From positions 1 to 39,555 of the forward strand of contig JAFGCP010000309.1 in the NCBI GenBank assembly GCA_016932595.1: a stretch of DNA of 39,555 nucleotides, written 5' to 3'. The notes beneath the pieces were generated by a model that saw only the letters and a program-made list of their open reading frames with translations, was not told where the DNA came from and did no database searches. The position numbers and the translations under genes were made by a program. The DNA is from Deltaproteobacteria bacterium (lineage in GTDB: Bacteria > Desulfobacterota > WTBG01 > CAIYCZ01 > CAIRTM01). Positions 26,265 through 35,208 of the stretch are shown in pieces (position 1 is the first letter of the stretch; the number at the start of each line of letters is the position of its first letter).

Positions 26265-28556
26265 ATGGCTAGAGAAGATGACAGGCTCCAGCGCCAGATG
26301 CGTGAGGAGCAGAAGCGGCGCAAGCGGGAACAGAGTATTATTTTCATTGCCATACCGCTTGTCATTGCCCTTACGTCGCTGTTGATGTATGTGACCGGTC
26401 GCAGCGGCGAGGCTCTTCTGCCGCAGAATATTCTTGTATTCAGCCTCATCAATCTGAATGCTATTTTGCTGCTGCTGCTGCTTTTTCTTGTCGTGCGCAA
26501 TGTTGTGAAACTTTTTTTCGAGCGCAGAAGGGGCATTTTGGGGTCGAAGCTGCGCACAAAGCTGGTCATAGCTTTTGTGGGCCTGTCACTGGTGCCGACC
26601 ATGCTTCTTTTCTGGGTGTCCATCAGTTTCATAACCAATACGATTGAAAACTGGTTCAGCTTTAAAGTTGAGAATTCTCTGGAAGAGTCCCTCACGGTCG
26701 TTGATGCCTATTACCGGAACTCGTCCTCAAAAGCGCTTCACTACGCCCACCAGATTGCAGGAAGCATCGCAGCAAAAAAAATGCTCGGCGAGCGCGCCTC
26801 GGAGCCCTTATGGACTCTGGTTGCTGAAAAACAGTCCGAGTACGACCTTGGCGTGGTCGAGATATTTTCAGCCAGCGGAGCGCAGCTGGTCAAGGTTGCC
26901 CGTGCCGATGTGCCCGAAAAGGATTTTATAGGATCAGATGCGGCGCTTGTGCAGCTGGCTCTTGAAGGCAAGGAGGTTACCCGCATTCAGCCGGTTAACG
27001 ACGGAGATATCGTTCGGGGCGTTGTCCCGGTGCGGACTGCTGGCGGCAGGCAGGAAATAATCGGCGCCGTTATTGTAAATTTTTATAATCCCAAGAGCCT
27101 TGTCATCAAAATGGACGGGATCAACCGGGCGTATCAGGAATATAAACAGCTTAAAATATCCAAGGGACCCATCAAGGGAATTTATATTATTCTGCTGTCT
27201 GCAGTGACGCTGCTGATTATTTTTTCTGCTACGTGGTTCGGATTTCACCTTTCAAAGGTTATATCCGTTCCCATCAGTTCACTCGCGACTGCGACGCAGC
27301 AGATAGCTCAGGGGAATCTGGATGTTGTGATAGAGCCGTCGTCAGACGACGAAATCGGCAGCCTGATACAGTCGTTCAATAAAATGACCCATGACCTGAA
27401 AGCCAGCACGCAGCAGGTTGAATCAACAACCGGCAACCTGCGGGAAACCATTCGCGAGCTTGAGCACCGGCGGCTGTATATGGAGGTTTTGCTTGATAAT
27501 GTCGCCTCGGTCGTTGTTTCTACCGATCAGGACGGCGTCATAACGGCATTTAATAATTCAGCGGAGCGCATGTTCGCTACCACCTTTGCGCAGGCCGTCA
27601 ACCGCCCGTACGGTGAAGTGTTTGCCCATGAAGAGCTTGCGCCGCTGCGGGATTTTATAAGCGAGGTTCTTTCCTGCCGGCTTCGATCCGTCGAGCAGCA
27701 GATAGCCCTGTCGCTTGCCGACAGGATGGTGTTTTTGTACGTGCGCTCCAATATGTTTTTTGACGCCGACGGCACAAGCATGGGGCTTGTTCTGGTTGCC
27801 GAAGACCTCACCCAGCTGCAGCAGGCGCAGCGGGCATTTGCCTGGAAGGAAGTCGCTCGCAGGATCGCCCATGAGGTGAAGAACCCGCTGACGCCGATCA
27901 AGCTTTCAGCGCAGCGTTTGAAGAAGAAGTTTCAGCATCAGATATCCTCTGACGCGGGGGTGTTTGATGAATGCACAACGGTTATCATCAATCAGGTCGA
28001 TGAACTCAAGACCATGGTCAATGAGTTTTCAAGTTTTGCCCGCATGCCGGCAACCAATCCTCTGCCCAATGAGCTCAATGAAGTAGTTGAAGAGACCCTT
28101 GCATTGTACCGTGAAGCGCATAAAACCATTGTGTTCAGCGCCGTGCGAGAACTGGAGGCAATACGGTTTAATTTTGACCGGGACCAGATCAAGCGGGTGC
28201 TTATCAATCTGCTTGACAATGCGCTGCACTCCATGGAAAATGGCGGGACAGTAACGGTCAAGACAGCATATAATCAGGCCCTTGACGTGGTGATTATCGA
28301 GGTTGCGGACACCGGCAGCGGCATCCCGCCTGCGCTTAAAACCAAAATTTTTGATCCTTATTTTTCAACAAAAAAGGCCGGCACCGGCCTTGGCCTGGCG
28401 ATCGTCAATACGATAGTGTCAGATCACAATGGATTTATTCGCGTGCGCGACAATCATCCCAACGGCGCCTGCTTCATTATTCAGCTGCCGGTGTCACCGG
28501 TTATAAGTTTCAGAAGGGAAACATATAATGAAAAATTTAACAATACTGCTGGTTGA
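26265..28556 (+). CDS. NtrY-like membrane histidine kinase (TM, HAMP, PAS, HisKA, HATPase)
   Basis: MAREDDRLQRQMREEQ; TM segments; HAMP KVISVPISSLATATQQIAQGNLDVVIE; AWKEVARRIAHEVKNPLTPIKLSAQRL; NLLDNALHSM; GTGLGLAIVNTIVSDHNG. Confidence 0.94.
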   Translation: MAREDDRLQRQMREEQKRRKREQSIIFIAIPLVIALTSLLMYVTGRSGEALLPQNILVFSLINLNAILLLLLLFLVVRNVVKLFFERRRGILGSKLRTKLVIAFVGLSLVPTMLLFWVSISFITNTIENWFSFKVENSLEESLTVVDAYYRNSSSKALHYAHQIAGSIAAKKMLGERASEPLWTLVAEKQSEYDLGVVEIFSASGAQLVKVARADVPEKDFIGSDAALVQLALEGKEVTRIQPVNDGDIVRGVVPVRTAGGRQEIIGAVIVNFYNPKSLVIKMDGINRAYQEYKQLKISKGPIKGIYIILLSAVTLLIIFSATWFGFHLSKVISVPISSLATATQQIAQGNLDVVIEPSSDDEIGSLIQSFNKMTHDLKASTQQVESTTGNLRETIRELEHRRLYMEVLLDNVASVVVSTDQDGVITAFNNSAERMFATTFAQAVNRPYGEVFAHEELAPLRDFISEVLSCRLRSVEQQIALSLADRMVFLYVRSNMFFDADGTSMGLVLVAEDLTQLQQAQRAFAWKEVARRIAHEVKNPLTPIKLSAQRLKKKFQHQISSDAGVFDECTTVIINQVDELKTMVNEFSSFARMPATNPLPNELNEVVEETLALYREAHKTIVFSAVRELEAIRFNFDRDQIKRVLINLLDNALHSMENGGTVTVKTAYNQALDVVIIEVADTGSGIPPALKTKIFDPYFSTKKAGTGLGLAIVNTIVSDHNGFIRVRDNHPNGACFIIQLPVSPVISFRRETYNEKFNNTAG

Positions 28557-30690
28557 CGATGAACCTTCCATTGTGAATTCGCTTCGCGGCAGTCTTGAGG
28601 ACGAAGGGCATATACTGCTTACGGCTTCTGACGGCACCCGAGCCCTCGAGATCGTGCAATCTCATCCCGTGGACATTATTTTTCTCGATATCTGGCTTCC
28701 CGGGATGGACGGCATTCAAACCCTCAAAGCTGTCAGGGATTTTGACAGTGCTATAGAAGTTGTTATGATGACCGGTCACGGCACGGTGAACACGGCGGTT
28801 CAGGCCGTCAAGCACGGCGCCTTCGATTTTCTTGAAAAACCTTTTTCGTTTGATGCTGTTGTCGATGTAATAAGAAAAATAAAAGAAAAGCAGCAGGTGT
28901 CCGGTAAAGGCTCAGCAGGATCGAAAGCAGCGGACAGCAGCGGAGAACTGCCTGATTTGTCCGGAGAGAGCGATGCCATTTTAAGGGTTATGGACCAGAT
29001 CAAAAGCGCTGCATCCGGCACAGGGCATATTCTGCTTTTGGGAGAGATCGGGACGGGTAAGGAGCATGCGGCCCAGCTGATCCACAGCGGAGCGGGATTT
29101 AAGAAAAAAACCTTTACGAAGATCAACTGCGCTTTTTTGACGCCTGCTGAGCTCGAGGCAAAACTGTTCGGCGAAAACCAGCCCGGCAGGCAGGGCCTGC
29201 TGACCGGAGGGCTTTCAGGTGTGCTTTTCCTGCAGGCGCTTGATACTGCCCCGCCCGACATGCACAAGCGGCTTGCCGACCAGCTCGGCCAGCTGCTGCA
29301 GACGGGAGAAGGCGGGCTGCGTGTCGTCGCAGCGACGATTAAAACAGCGCCTTACGGAGTTTTGAAAAAGGCCCTTGCCGAGAGCTTTCAGCATACGATA
29401 CTGCTGCCGCCCCTGCGCGAGCGCCGCAGCGATATACCCGTTATGCTCAATTCATTTCTCGCCCGGTTTTGCAGGGAATATGGCTGCAGGGAAAAGCACT
29501 TTGCTGACGAGGCTCTTGAACTTCTGGTAAACTATGATTGGCCGGGCAATGTTAAGGAACTGAAGAACCTCACTGAAAAAATGATTGTTTCGGTGCCGAC
29601 AATAACCATTTCAGCCCAGGATTTGCCCTCGACGATACGCGAAGAGGCCCATCCTGTCTTCTCCCGCTCCTATGAGCACTTCTCAAGCATGGCAGAGGCG
29701 GAAGTTGCCTGGCGCAAAAATTATCTGCTGCATCATTTGCGCAAAAACGATCGCAATCTGTCAAGGACAGCTGCCGCAATACATATCAGGGAGAAGGAGC
29801 TGAAAAAATTAATCAAAGAATACGGCATTGCTTTTGCGAAAGAAAATCCGTCAGGTAAACGCTTTCAGAGAACGCTCAAACGGGCCATGGTGGTGAGCGG
29901 GCAGGGGCTGCATTCGGGAGACAAAACAGGGCTTATTTTAACGCCGCTGCCTCCCGGCAGCGGCATAGTATTCGGCAATATTTCAAGCGAAGATACGATT
30001 CCGGCATCCATTGAGTATGTGGTGTCGACCGACTATTCAACGTGTCTGCAGAATACCAACTCAACAGCCCGCACGATAGAGCATTGCCTCGCAACGCTGC
30101 ATTCCTATCGCATCACAAATCTTATGATCAAGATCAATAATGAAGTGCCCATCATGGACGGTTCTGCCGTTGATTTTTGTAAGATGATTGAGGATGCGGG
30201 TATTGAAGAGCAGGATGCTCCTGCCGATGACATCGTCCTTACCGAAAAATTTGTTATCGGTGACGTCGATGGCTCTAAAAAATACATGATAGTCGAGCCG
30301 GCGGAGCGATTTTCAATTCATTATATGCTGCAGTACCCAAAACCGGTCGGCCGGCAGGAATACACCTTTATCATGAACGACGAGGAATCCTTTAAGAAGG
30401 AGATTGCTCCGGCGCGCACATTCGGCTTTTTACGCGATATTGAGGCGCTTCAGGAGCGGGGGTTGGCAAGCGGCGGCAAGCTCAATAATTTTATTCTTAT
30501 CGACAATGAGAAGATTGTGAACACCGAGCTCCGGTTTCCCGATGAATTTGTGCGGCATAAAATTCTAGACATGATAGGAGACTTTTATTTGCTGGGCCGC
30601 CCCATCCGCGCACGGATAACTGCAAATATGACAGGGCATACCGACAATACAACGATGGTTCGTATGATTCGAGACCGCATGCATCTCTGA
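28528..30690 (+). CDS. Fusion protein: NtrX-like response regulator (receiver, degenerate sigma54 AAA+, Fis HTH) joined to LpxC UDP-3-O-acyl-N-acetylglucosamine deacetylase
   Basis: Receiver LLVDDEP...FLDIWLPGMDG(D54)...TGHG...EKPF; GEIGTGKE (172-179); HTH NLSRTAAAIHIREKELKKLIKEYGI; LpxC from ~residue 445: RTLKRAMVVSGQGLHSG...RTIEHCLA...VPIMDGSAVDF...ARTFGFLRDIEALQERGLASGG...LRFPDEFVRHKILDMIGDFYLLG...TGHTDN. Confidence 0.95.
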   Translation: MKNLTILLVDDEPSIVNSLRGSLEDEGHILLTASDGTRALEIVQSHPVDIIFLDIWLPGMDGIQTLKAVRDFDSAIEVVMMTGHGTVNTAVQAVKHGAFDFLEKPFSFDAVVDVIRKIKEKQQVSGKGSAGSKAADSSGELPDLSGESDAILRVMDQIKSAASGTGHILLLGEIGTGKEHAAQLIHSGAGFKKKTFTKINCAFLTPAELEAKLFGENQPGRQGLLTGGLSGVLFLQALDTAPPDMHKRLADQLGQLLQTGEGGLRVVAATIKTAPYGVLKKALAESFQHTILLPPLRERRSDIPVMLNSFLARFCREYGCREKHFADEALELLVNYDWPGNVKELKNLTEKMIVSVPTITISAQDLPSTIREEAHPVFSRSYEHFSSMAEAEVAWRKNYLLHHLRKNDRNLSRTAAAIHIREKELKKLIKEYGIAFAKENPSGKRFQRTLKRAMVVSGQGLHSGDKTGLILTPLPPGSGIVFGNISSEDTIPASIEYVVSTDYSTCLQNTNSTARTIEHCLATLHSYRITNLMIKINNEVPIMDGSAVDFCKMIEDAGIEEQDAPADDIVLTEKFVIGDVDGSKKYMIVEPAERFSIHYMLQYPKPVGRQEYTFIMNDEESFKKEIAPARTFGFLRDIEALQERGLASGGKLNNFILIDNEKIVNTELRFPDEFVRHKILDMIGDFYLLGRPIRARITANMTGHTDNTTMVRMIRDRMHL

Positions 30691-30773
30691 TGCTGTGCCT
30701 CAGCCTGCGCGGTGCTTGTATCCGCGAGTTTGTTTGCTGTAAAACCCCCTGTTTTTTATCATACTGAGCACAC

Positions 30774-31463
30774 ATGAGCAATTCCCTGAATGTTGAGAAG
30801 AGCAGCGCAGCGGGTCCGGGTTCTTCTTCACGCCGCGAGCCTGACCAGATGGGCGCCGGCCGTACCCGCCTCTACCTTGCGCGGCATGGCGAGCTTGTCA
30901 CCTCCCATGAATGGCGGTATGTGGGCCATTTGGATGTAGCGCTCAATGATAAAGGACGGGCGCAGATAGCCCGCCTTGCCCGCAGGCTGAGCATGGAAAA
31001 AATAGATGTACTGCTGTCAAGCGACCTTATGCGCACGGTCGAGTCCGCCTGGATCATCGGCGCAGCCATCGGTCTTGAGCCGGCTGCTGAGCCTGCTTTC
31101 AGGGAGATACATCTTGGCCAGTGGGAGGGCTTGACGCGCGAGGAGATTACGGAGCGTTTTACGCAGGAGTTTGATCTTCGTTCCGCCGATATAGCCGGCT
31201 ACAGGATACAGGGCGGGGAGAGCTTTGCCGACCTGCGCGACCGCGTCATACCGCGGCTGACAGCCTGCCTTGATGAGCACCAGGGCAGGAATGTGCTGCT
31301 GGTGGCCCATGGAGGAGTGAACCGCATTATTCTGTGTCATGCCCTTGGGCTTGATTTAAACATGCTGCCCCGCATCGATCAGGCATATGGCTGCCTGAAT
31401 ATCATAGATTTTTTTGACGGCGTCCCGGTCGTTCACCTGATGAATGAAACGCCGTTTGATTGA
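30774..31463 (+). CDS. Histidine phosphatase (phosphoglycerate mutase-like) family protein
   Basis: TRLYLARHGELVTSHEWRYVGHLDVALNDKGRAQIARLARRL...LLSSDLMRTVESA...FREIHLGQWEGLT...VLLVAHGGVNRIIL. Confidence 0.93.
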   Translation: MSNSLNVEKSSAAGPGSSSRREPDQMGAGRTRLYLARHGELVTSHEWRYVGHLDVALNDKGRAQIARLARRLSMEKIDVLLSSDLMRTVESAWIIGAAIGLEPAAEPAFREIHLGQWEGLTREEITERFTQEFDLRSADIAGYRIQGGESFADLRDRVIPRLTACLDEHQGRNVLLVAHGGVNRIILCHALGLDLNMLPRIDQAYGCLNIIDFFDGVPVVHLMNETPFD

Positions 31464-32358
31464 CTGGCTGCCGCCTGCGTATGCCTTGCCGCGGGGAGCG
31501 GGTTCGGCTGCCCGCGGTTCTGTAGCGGAAGATGCTCGTGGCAGCCTCTTGGGACACTGTATGGAACAGGCCGTTTATATACACTGCAGCGATCAGCTGC
31601 GCTACCTGAGTGATGATTTTACGCGGCTGTATTTCGGAGCGGAATTTTGTGAGCGCCTGATACCGCCGCGGCTTGAGCTTCAAACGGCGCTGCGCAGCGC
31701 CCGCGAAAGATCACTCGGCTTTACCTTTATGACCCCGTTTGTGACAAACCGGGGACTTGAGCAGCTCGAAGAGCTGCTGGCCGTGCTTGAGCAGAGCCTG
31801 CCTGATGCTGAAGTTGTTGTGAATGACTGGGGGGTGCTTCAGCTGCTGCGCAGCGAGCATCCCCGGCTCAGGCCCGTGCTCGGTCGGCTGCTCAACAAGA
31901 GCAAGCGCGGTCCGCGCCTTATGAATATTTTCGAGCAGCTTCCCGCCGAAACAAAGAGCTACTTTCAGGGCTCCAACCTTGACGTGCCGGCAGCCGTCCG
32001 CTTTCTGGCGCAGCAGGGCATCAGCCGCGTGGAGTTTGACAATCTTCTGCAGGGCCTGAACCTTGAGGGCACGGATGCAGGCCTTCACAAGTCGCTCTAT
32101 GTACCGTTTGCTTTTATTTCCGCAACCCGCTTCTGCCTGAGCGCCAACTGCGATGATCCGGTAAAGATGGGCTCAATCGGCATTTTTCCCTGCGGCAGAG
32201 AATGCCTGAAGTACAGCTTCAACCTGTATAATCCGGTCATGACCCTGCCGCTTATACGGCGCGGCAATGCTGTTTTTTTTATACATGAAACCATACCCGA
32301 TGCTGTTACCAGGCATCAGGTCGACCGGATTGTCGTGCAGCCGGAGCTGCCGGTCTGA
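31444..32358 (+). CDS. Peptidase U32-related/UbiV-like protein, putative Fe-S
   Basis: VVNDWGVLQLLRS; RFCLSANC...FPCGREC four-Cys pattern reminiscent of UbiV; adjacent to a U32 protein. Confidence 0.6.
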   Translation: MKRRLIDWLPPAYALPRGAGSAARGSVAEDARGSLLGHCMEQAVYIHCSDQLRYLSDDFTRLYFGAEFCERLIPPRLELQTALRSARERSLGFTFMTPFVTNRGLEQLEELLAVLEQSLPDAEVVVNDWGVLQLLRSEHPRLRPVLGRLLNKSKRGPRLMNIFEQLPAETKSYFQGSNLDVPAAVRFLAQQGISRVEFDNLLQGLNLEGTDAGLHKSLYVPFAFISATRFCLSANCDDPVKMGSIGIFPCGRECLKYSFNLYNPVMTLPLIRRGNAVFFIHETIPDAVTRHQVDRIVVQPELPV

Positions 32359-32360
32359 GC

Positions 32361-33368
32361 ATGAAGAAAATGAAGATACTCTCTCCGCTTGACAGCATCG
32401 AAGAAGTCGACAGTCTTGCAAGGGCCGGGGCAGGAGAATTTTTCTGCGGAGTCCTGGAAGACAGCTGGTATGAGAAATATCCGGTCATTTCCATCAACAG
32501 GCGGCCTGCGGGCAAAGGGCATTTCCGGCGCTTTGATGATTTGAAAGAAGCGGTCGCAAAAGCTCACGGTCTCGGCATACCCGTATATTTTACGCTCAAT
32601 GAGCATTATTACACGCAGGCGCAATACGATTTAATCAGGCGGTATCTTGACGGGGCGACAGGCGCAGGTGTCGATGCTTTTATCCTTACCGATTTCGGGC
32701 TTCTGCAGTTTATAAAAGAACAGCGCTATCCGGCGGCCATGCATATCAGCACCGGCGGAACGGTGTTCAACTGGCGCTCCGCAGCTTTTTTCAAACAGCT
32801 GGGCGCCTCCAATATTACCTTCCCGCGCCATCTCTCGATTGCGGAAATAGAGACTATTACGGCAAAGATGCCGCCTGTGGACACAACGGTTTTTGTGCTC
32901 AATTCCCGCTGCATAAACATCGACGGCTTTTGTACGTTTCAGCACGGGCTGGCGCGCAAAGAAGTGCCGCCCATGTTCAAAAACGCCTGCATGCTGCCTT
33001 TTGAGGTGCAGGTGTGCTCCAGCGATCAGAGCCTTCCTTTCATGCGGCAGGCATGCATGATAGAGCGGCAGCGCATATGGGAGCGGGTGCATGTTGATGA
33101 CCATCCCTGCGGCGCCTGCGCCCTGTGGGAATTTAAAAAGCTCGGCATCGGCAGCCTGAAAGTCGTCGGCCGCGGCAACCCCATTGAGCGCAAGCTGTGC
33201 GATGTGAATTTTTTAAAAACCCTTTTGGCCAGGCTTGATGAAAGCCCGGGGCAGGCTGAATTCCGCTCATCCGCCCGCATGCTGTATACGGCAACCTATA
33301 AGCGCGCGTGCAGAGCCGCTATGTGCTATTATCCCGAAGTGATGGCTGCACAGCAGGAGGGATCGTGA
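32361..33368 (+). CDS. U32 family (UbiU-like) protein
   Basis: MKILSPLDSIEEVDSLARAGAGEFFCGV...INRRP...FDDLKEAVAKAHGLGIPVYFTLNEHYY...ILTDFGLLQFIKE...SRCINIDGFCTF...NACMLPFE. Confidence 0.78.
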   Translation: MKKMKILSPLDSIEEVDSLARAGAGEFFCGVLEDSWYEKYPVISINRRPAGKGHFRRFDDLKEAVAKAHGLGIPVYFTLNEHYYTQAQYDLIRRYLDGATGAGVDAFILTDFGLLQFIKEQRYPAAMHISTGGTVFNWRSAAFFKQLGASNITFPRHLSIAEIETITAKMPPVDTTVFVLNSRCINIDGFCTFQHGLARKEVPPMFKNACMLPFEVQVCSSDQSLPFMRQACMIERQRIWERVHVDDHPCGACALWEFKKLGIGSLKVVGRGNPIERKLCDVNFLKTLLARLDESPGQAEFRSSARMLYTATYKRACRAAMCYYPEVMAAQQEGS

Positions 33369-34471
33369 AGCCAGATTACTACAGGGTGCTCGGCGTCGAC
33401 CGCAGGGCAAGCGCGGCCTCTATCAAGAAAGCCTACCGAAGCCTTGCCATGAACTATCACCCGGATAGAAATTTTGGCGATGAGCTGGCTGAAGAGAAAT
33501 TCAAGCTTGTGAATGAGGCCTATGCTGTCATCGGCAATGCCGGGAAGCGCAGCGATTATGATGTTTTTTTAAACCGTCAGGCTGCTGAGTCCAGGCGCCG
33601 CGAAACAACCCCACCGCCGCGCAATGATTTTTATATGCCCCGAGATGAAATGCTGCGTGATTTTTATGAGGGGTTTTATTTTCGACAGGACGTGCCCAAA
33701 AACCGGGGCAAAAAGGGGCAGGATCTGCGCCGGAATCTGAAGGTGAGCTTCAGGGATGCAGCCCTCGGAGGCGCCGCCGAGATACATATCCCCTTTTTGG
33801 GCGCCTGCCAGCAGTGCCGGGGCACAGGCATACGGGCCGGCTCGAAAACGGTTATCTGCCAGCAGTGCCGTGGCAGGGGGCAGGTGAACGACCGGCGCGG
33901 TGCGCAGCAGCAATGCCCATCCTGTAAGGGAGCGGGCAAAACAGCCACAGCGCTGTGCCCGCGGTGCACAGGCAAAGGCACTGCCTGGTCTGAGCGGCCG
34001 ATTCAGATACGCATTCCCCCTGGTGTTGAAACCGGAGCACGGCTTCAGGTCCGCGGCATGGGGTTGCAGGGCAGGGATGGCGGCGCAGCAGGGGATTTTA
34101 TGATTGTAGTGCATGTTGAAAAGCACCCTTTTTTCGAGCGTGACGGGCTGGATATTATCTGTGCTGTTCCCCTATCATTCTATCAGGCCATGCTGGGGGG
34201 ATATGTTTCTGTGCCTGCCCTGAAAGGGGTAAAAAAGATAAAGATTTCAAAAGGGTTACAGAACGGGGCTGAGATTCGGGTTCAGGGCGGGGGTGCCGTG
34301 TCGGAGGCTCACAACAGGCACGGAGATATGGTGTACCGCTTTCATATTGAAATGCCCAAAAAGATCTCTCTCATGGAAAAAAAGCTTTTGCGGCAGCTTG
34401 CAGAACTGCCGGTCCATGACGGGTACCGGCTTTTGTCCGCCTTCAGCAAAAAACTGCTGAAACATGGCTAA
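33365..34471 (+). CDS. DnaJ-family chaperone (type I: J domain, four CxxCxGxG, C-terminal domains); GTG start overlapping the upstream stop
   Basis: DYYRVLGVDRRASAASIKKAYRSLAMNYHPDRN; CQQCRGTG, CQQCRGRG, CPSCKGAG, CPRCTGKG. Confidence 0.95.
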   Translation: MKPDYYRVLGVDRRASAASIKKAYRSLAMNYHPDRNFGDELAEEKFKLVNEAYAVIGNAGKRSDYDVFLNRQAAESRRRETTPPPRNDFYMPRDEMLRDFYEGFYFRQDVPKNRGKKGQDLRRNLKVSFRDAALGGAAEIHIPFLGACQQCRGTGIRAGSKTVICQQCRGRGQVNDRRGAQQQCPSCKGAGKTATALCPRCTGKGTAWSERPIQIRIPPGVETGARLQVRGMGLQGRDGGAAGDFMIVVHVEKHPFFERDGLDIICAVPLSFYQAMLGGYVSVPALKGVKKIKISKGLQNGAEIRVQGGGAVSEAHNRHGDMVYRFHIEMPKKISLMEKKLLRQLAELPVHDGYRLLSAFSKKLLKHG

Positions 34472-35208
34472 TCAATCTCAGGTTCCTTTTTTTTCTCAAA
34501 AAAACGCACTGCAACAATACTCAGCTCGTATAAAATCAGCATTGGCACAGCCATCAGCAATTGATTGACCGCATCGGGCGTGGGAGTCAGTATTGCCGCC
34601 GCGATGAAAATACCGATAATGACCATCTTGCGGTATTTTTTCAAATGGCTGTGCTTAATGATACCCAGGCGGGCCAGGCAGATGATAAACACCGGCAGCT
34701 CGAAGACGATTCCGAATCCCAGCAGGAAAATGCAGCTGAAGGAAAGGTATTCGCCGATGGACGGCATTATTTTGACATACTGGGTATTATAGCCCATGAA
34801 AAACTTGAAGGCTTGCGGGAAGACGGCGAAATAGGCGAAAGCCGTGCCGCCGATAAAAAATAGTACCCCCAGGAGCACAAAAGGCATGATGCTCTTACGT
34901 TCCGTATCATACAGGCCAGGAGCGACAAAGGCCCAGATTTGATAAATGATAACCGGGCTTGCGACAAAAATGCCGGCAAAAAAGGCAAGCTTCAAATAGG
35001 TAAAAAAGGCTTCGGTAACGCCGGTGAAAATAAATGAGCTGCCCTCGGGCATTGCTTTGATCAGCGGCTCTGAAAGCAGCAAAAACAGCCGCTCAGAGAG
35101 ACCGTAACAGGCAATGAAACCGATGCCCGTAGCAATAAGGCTTATGACAAGGCGTCTGCGCAGCTCTTCCAGATGCGATGTCAGGGGGAGTTTTTCTTCT
35201 TCCATCAC
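34468..35208 (-). CDS. tatC: Sec-independent protein translocase TatC
   Basis: LTSHLEELRRRLVISLIA...FIFTGVTEAFFTYLKLAFFAGIFVASPVIIYQIWAFVAPGLYDTERK. Confidence 0.97.
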   Translation of the reverse strand: MMEEEKLPLTSHLEELRRRLVISLIATGIGFIACYGLSERLFLLLSEPLIKAMPEGSSFIFTGVTEAFFTYLKLAFFAGIFVASPVIIYQIWAFVAPGLYDTERKSIMPFVLLGVLFFIGGTAFAYFAVFPQAFKFFMGYNTQYVKIMPSIGEYLSFSCIFLLGFGIVFELPVFIICLARLGIIKHSHLKKYRKMVIIGIFIAAAILTPTPDAVNQLLMAVPMLILYELSIVAVRFFEKKKEPEID

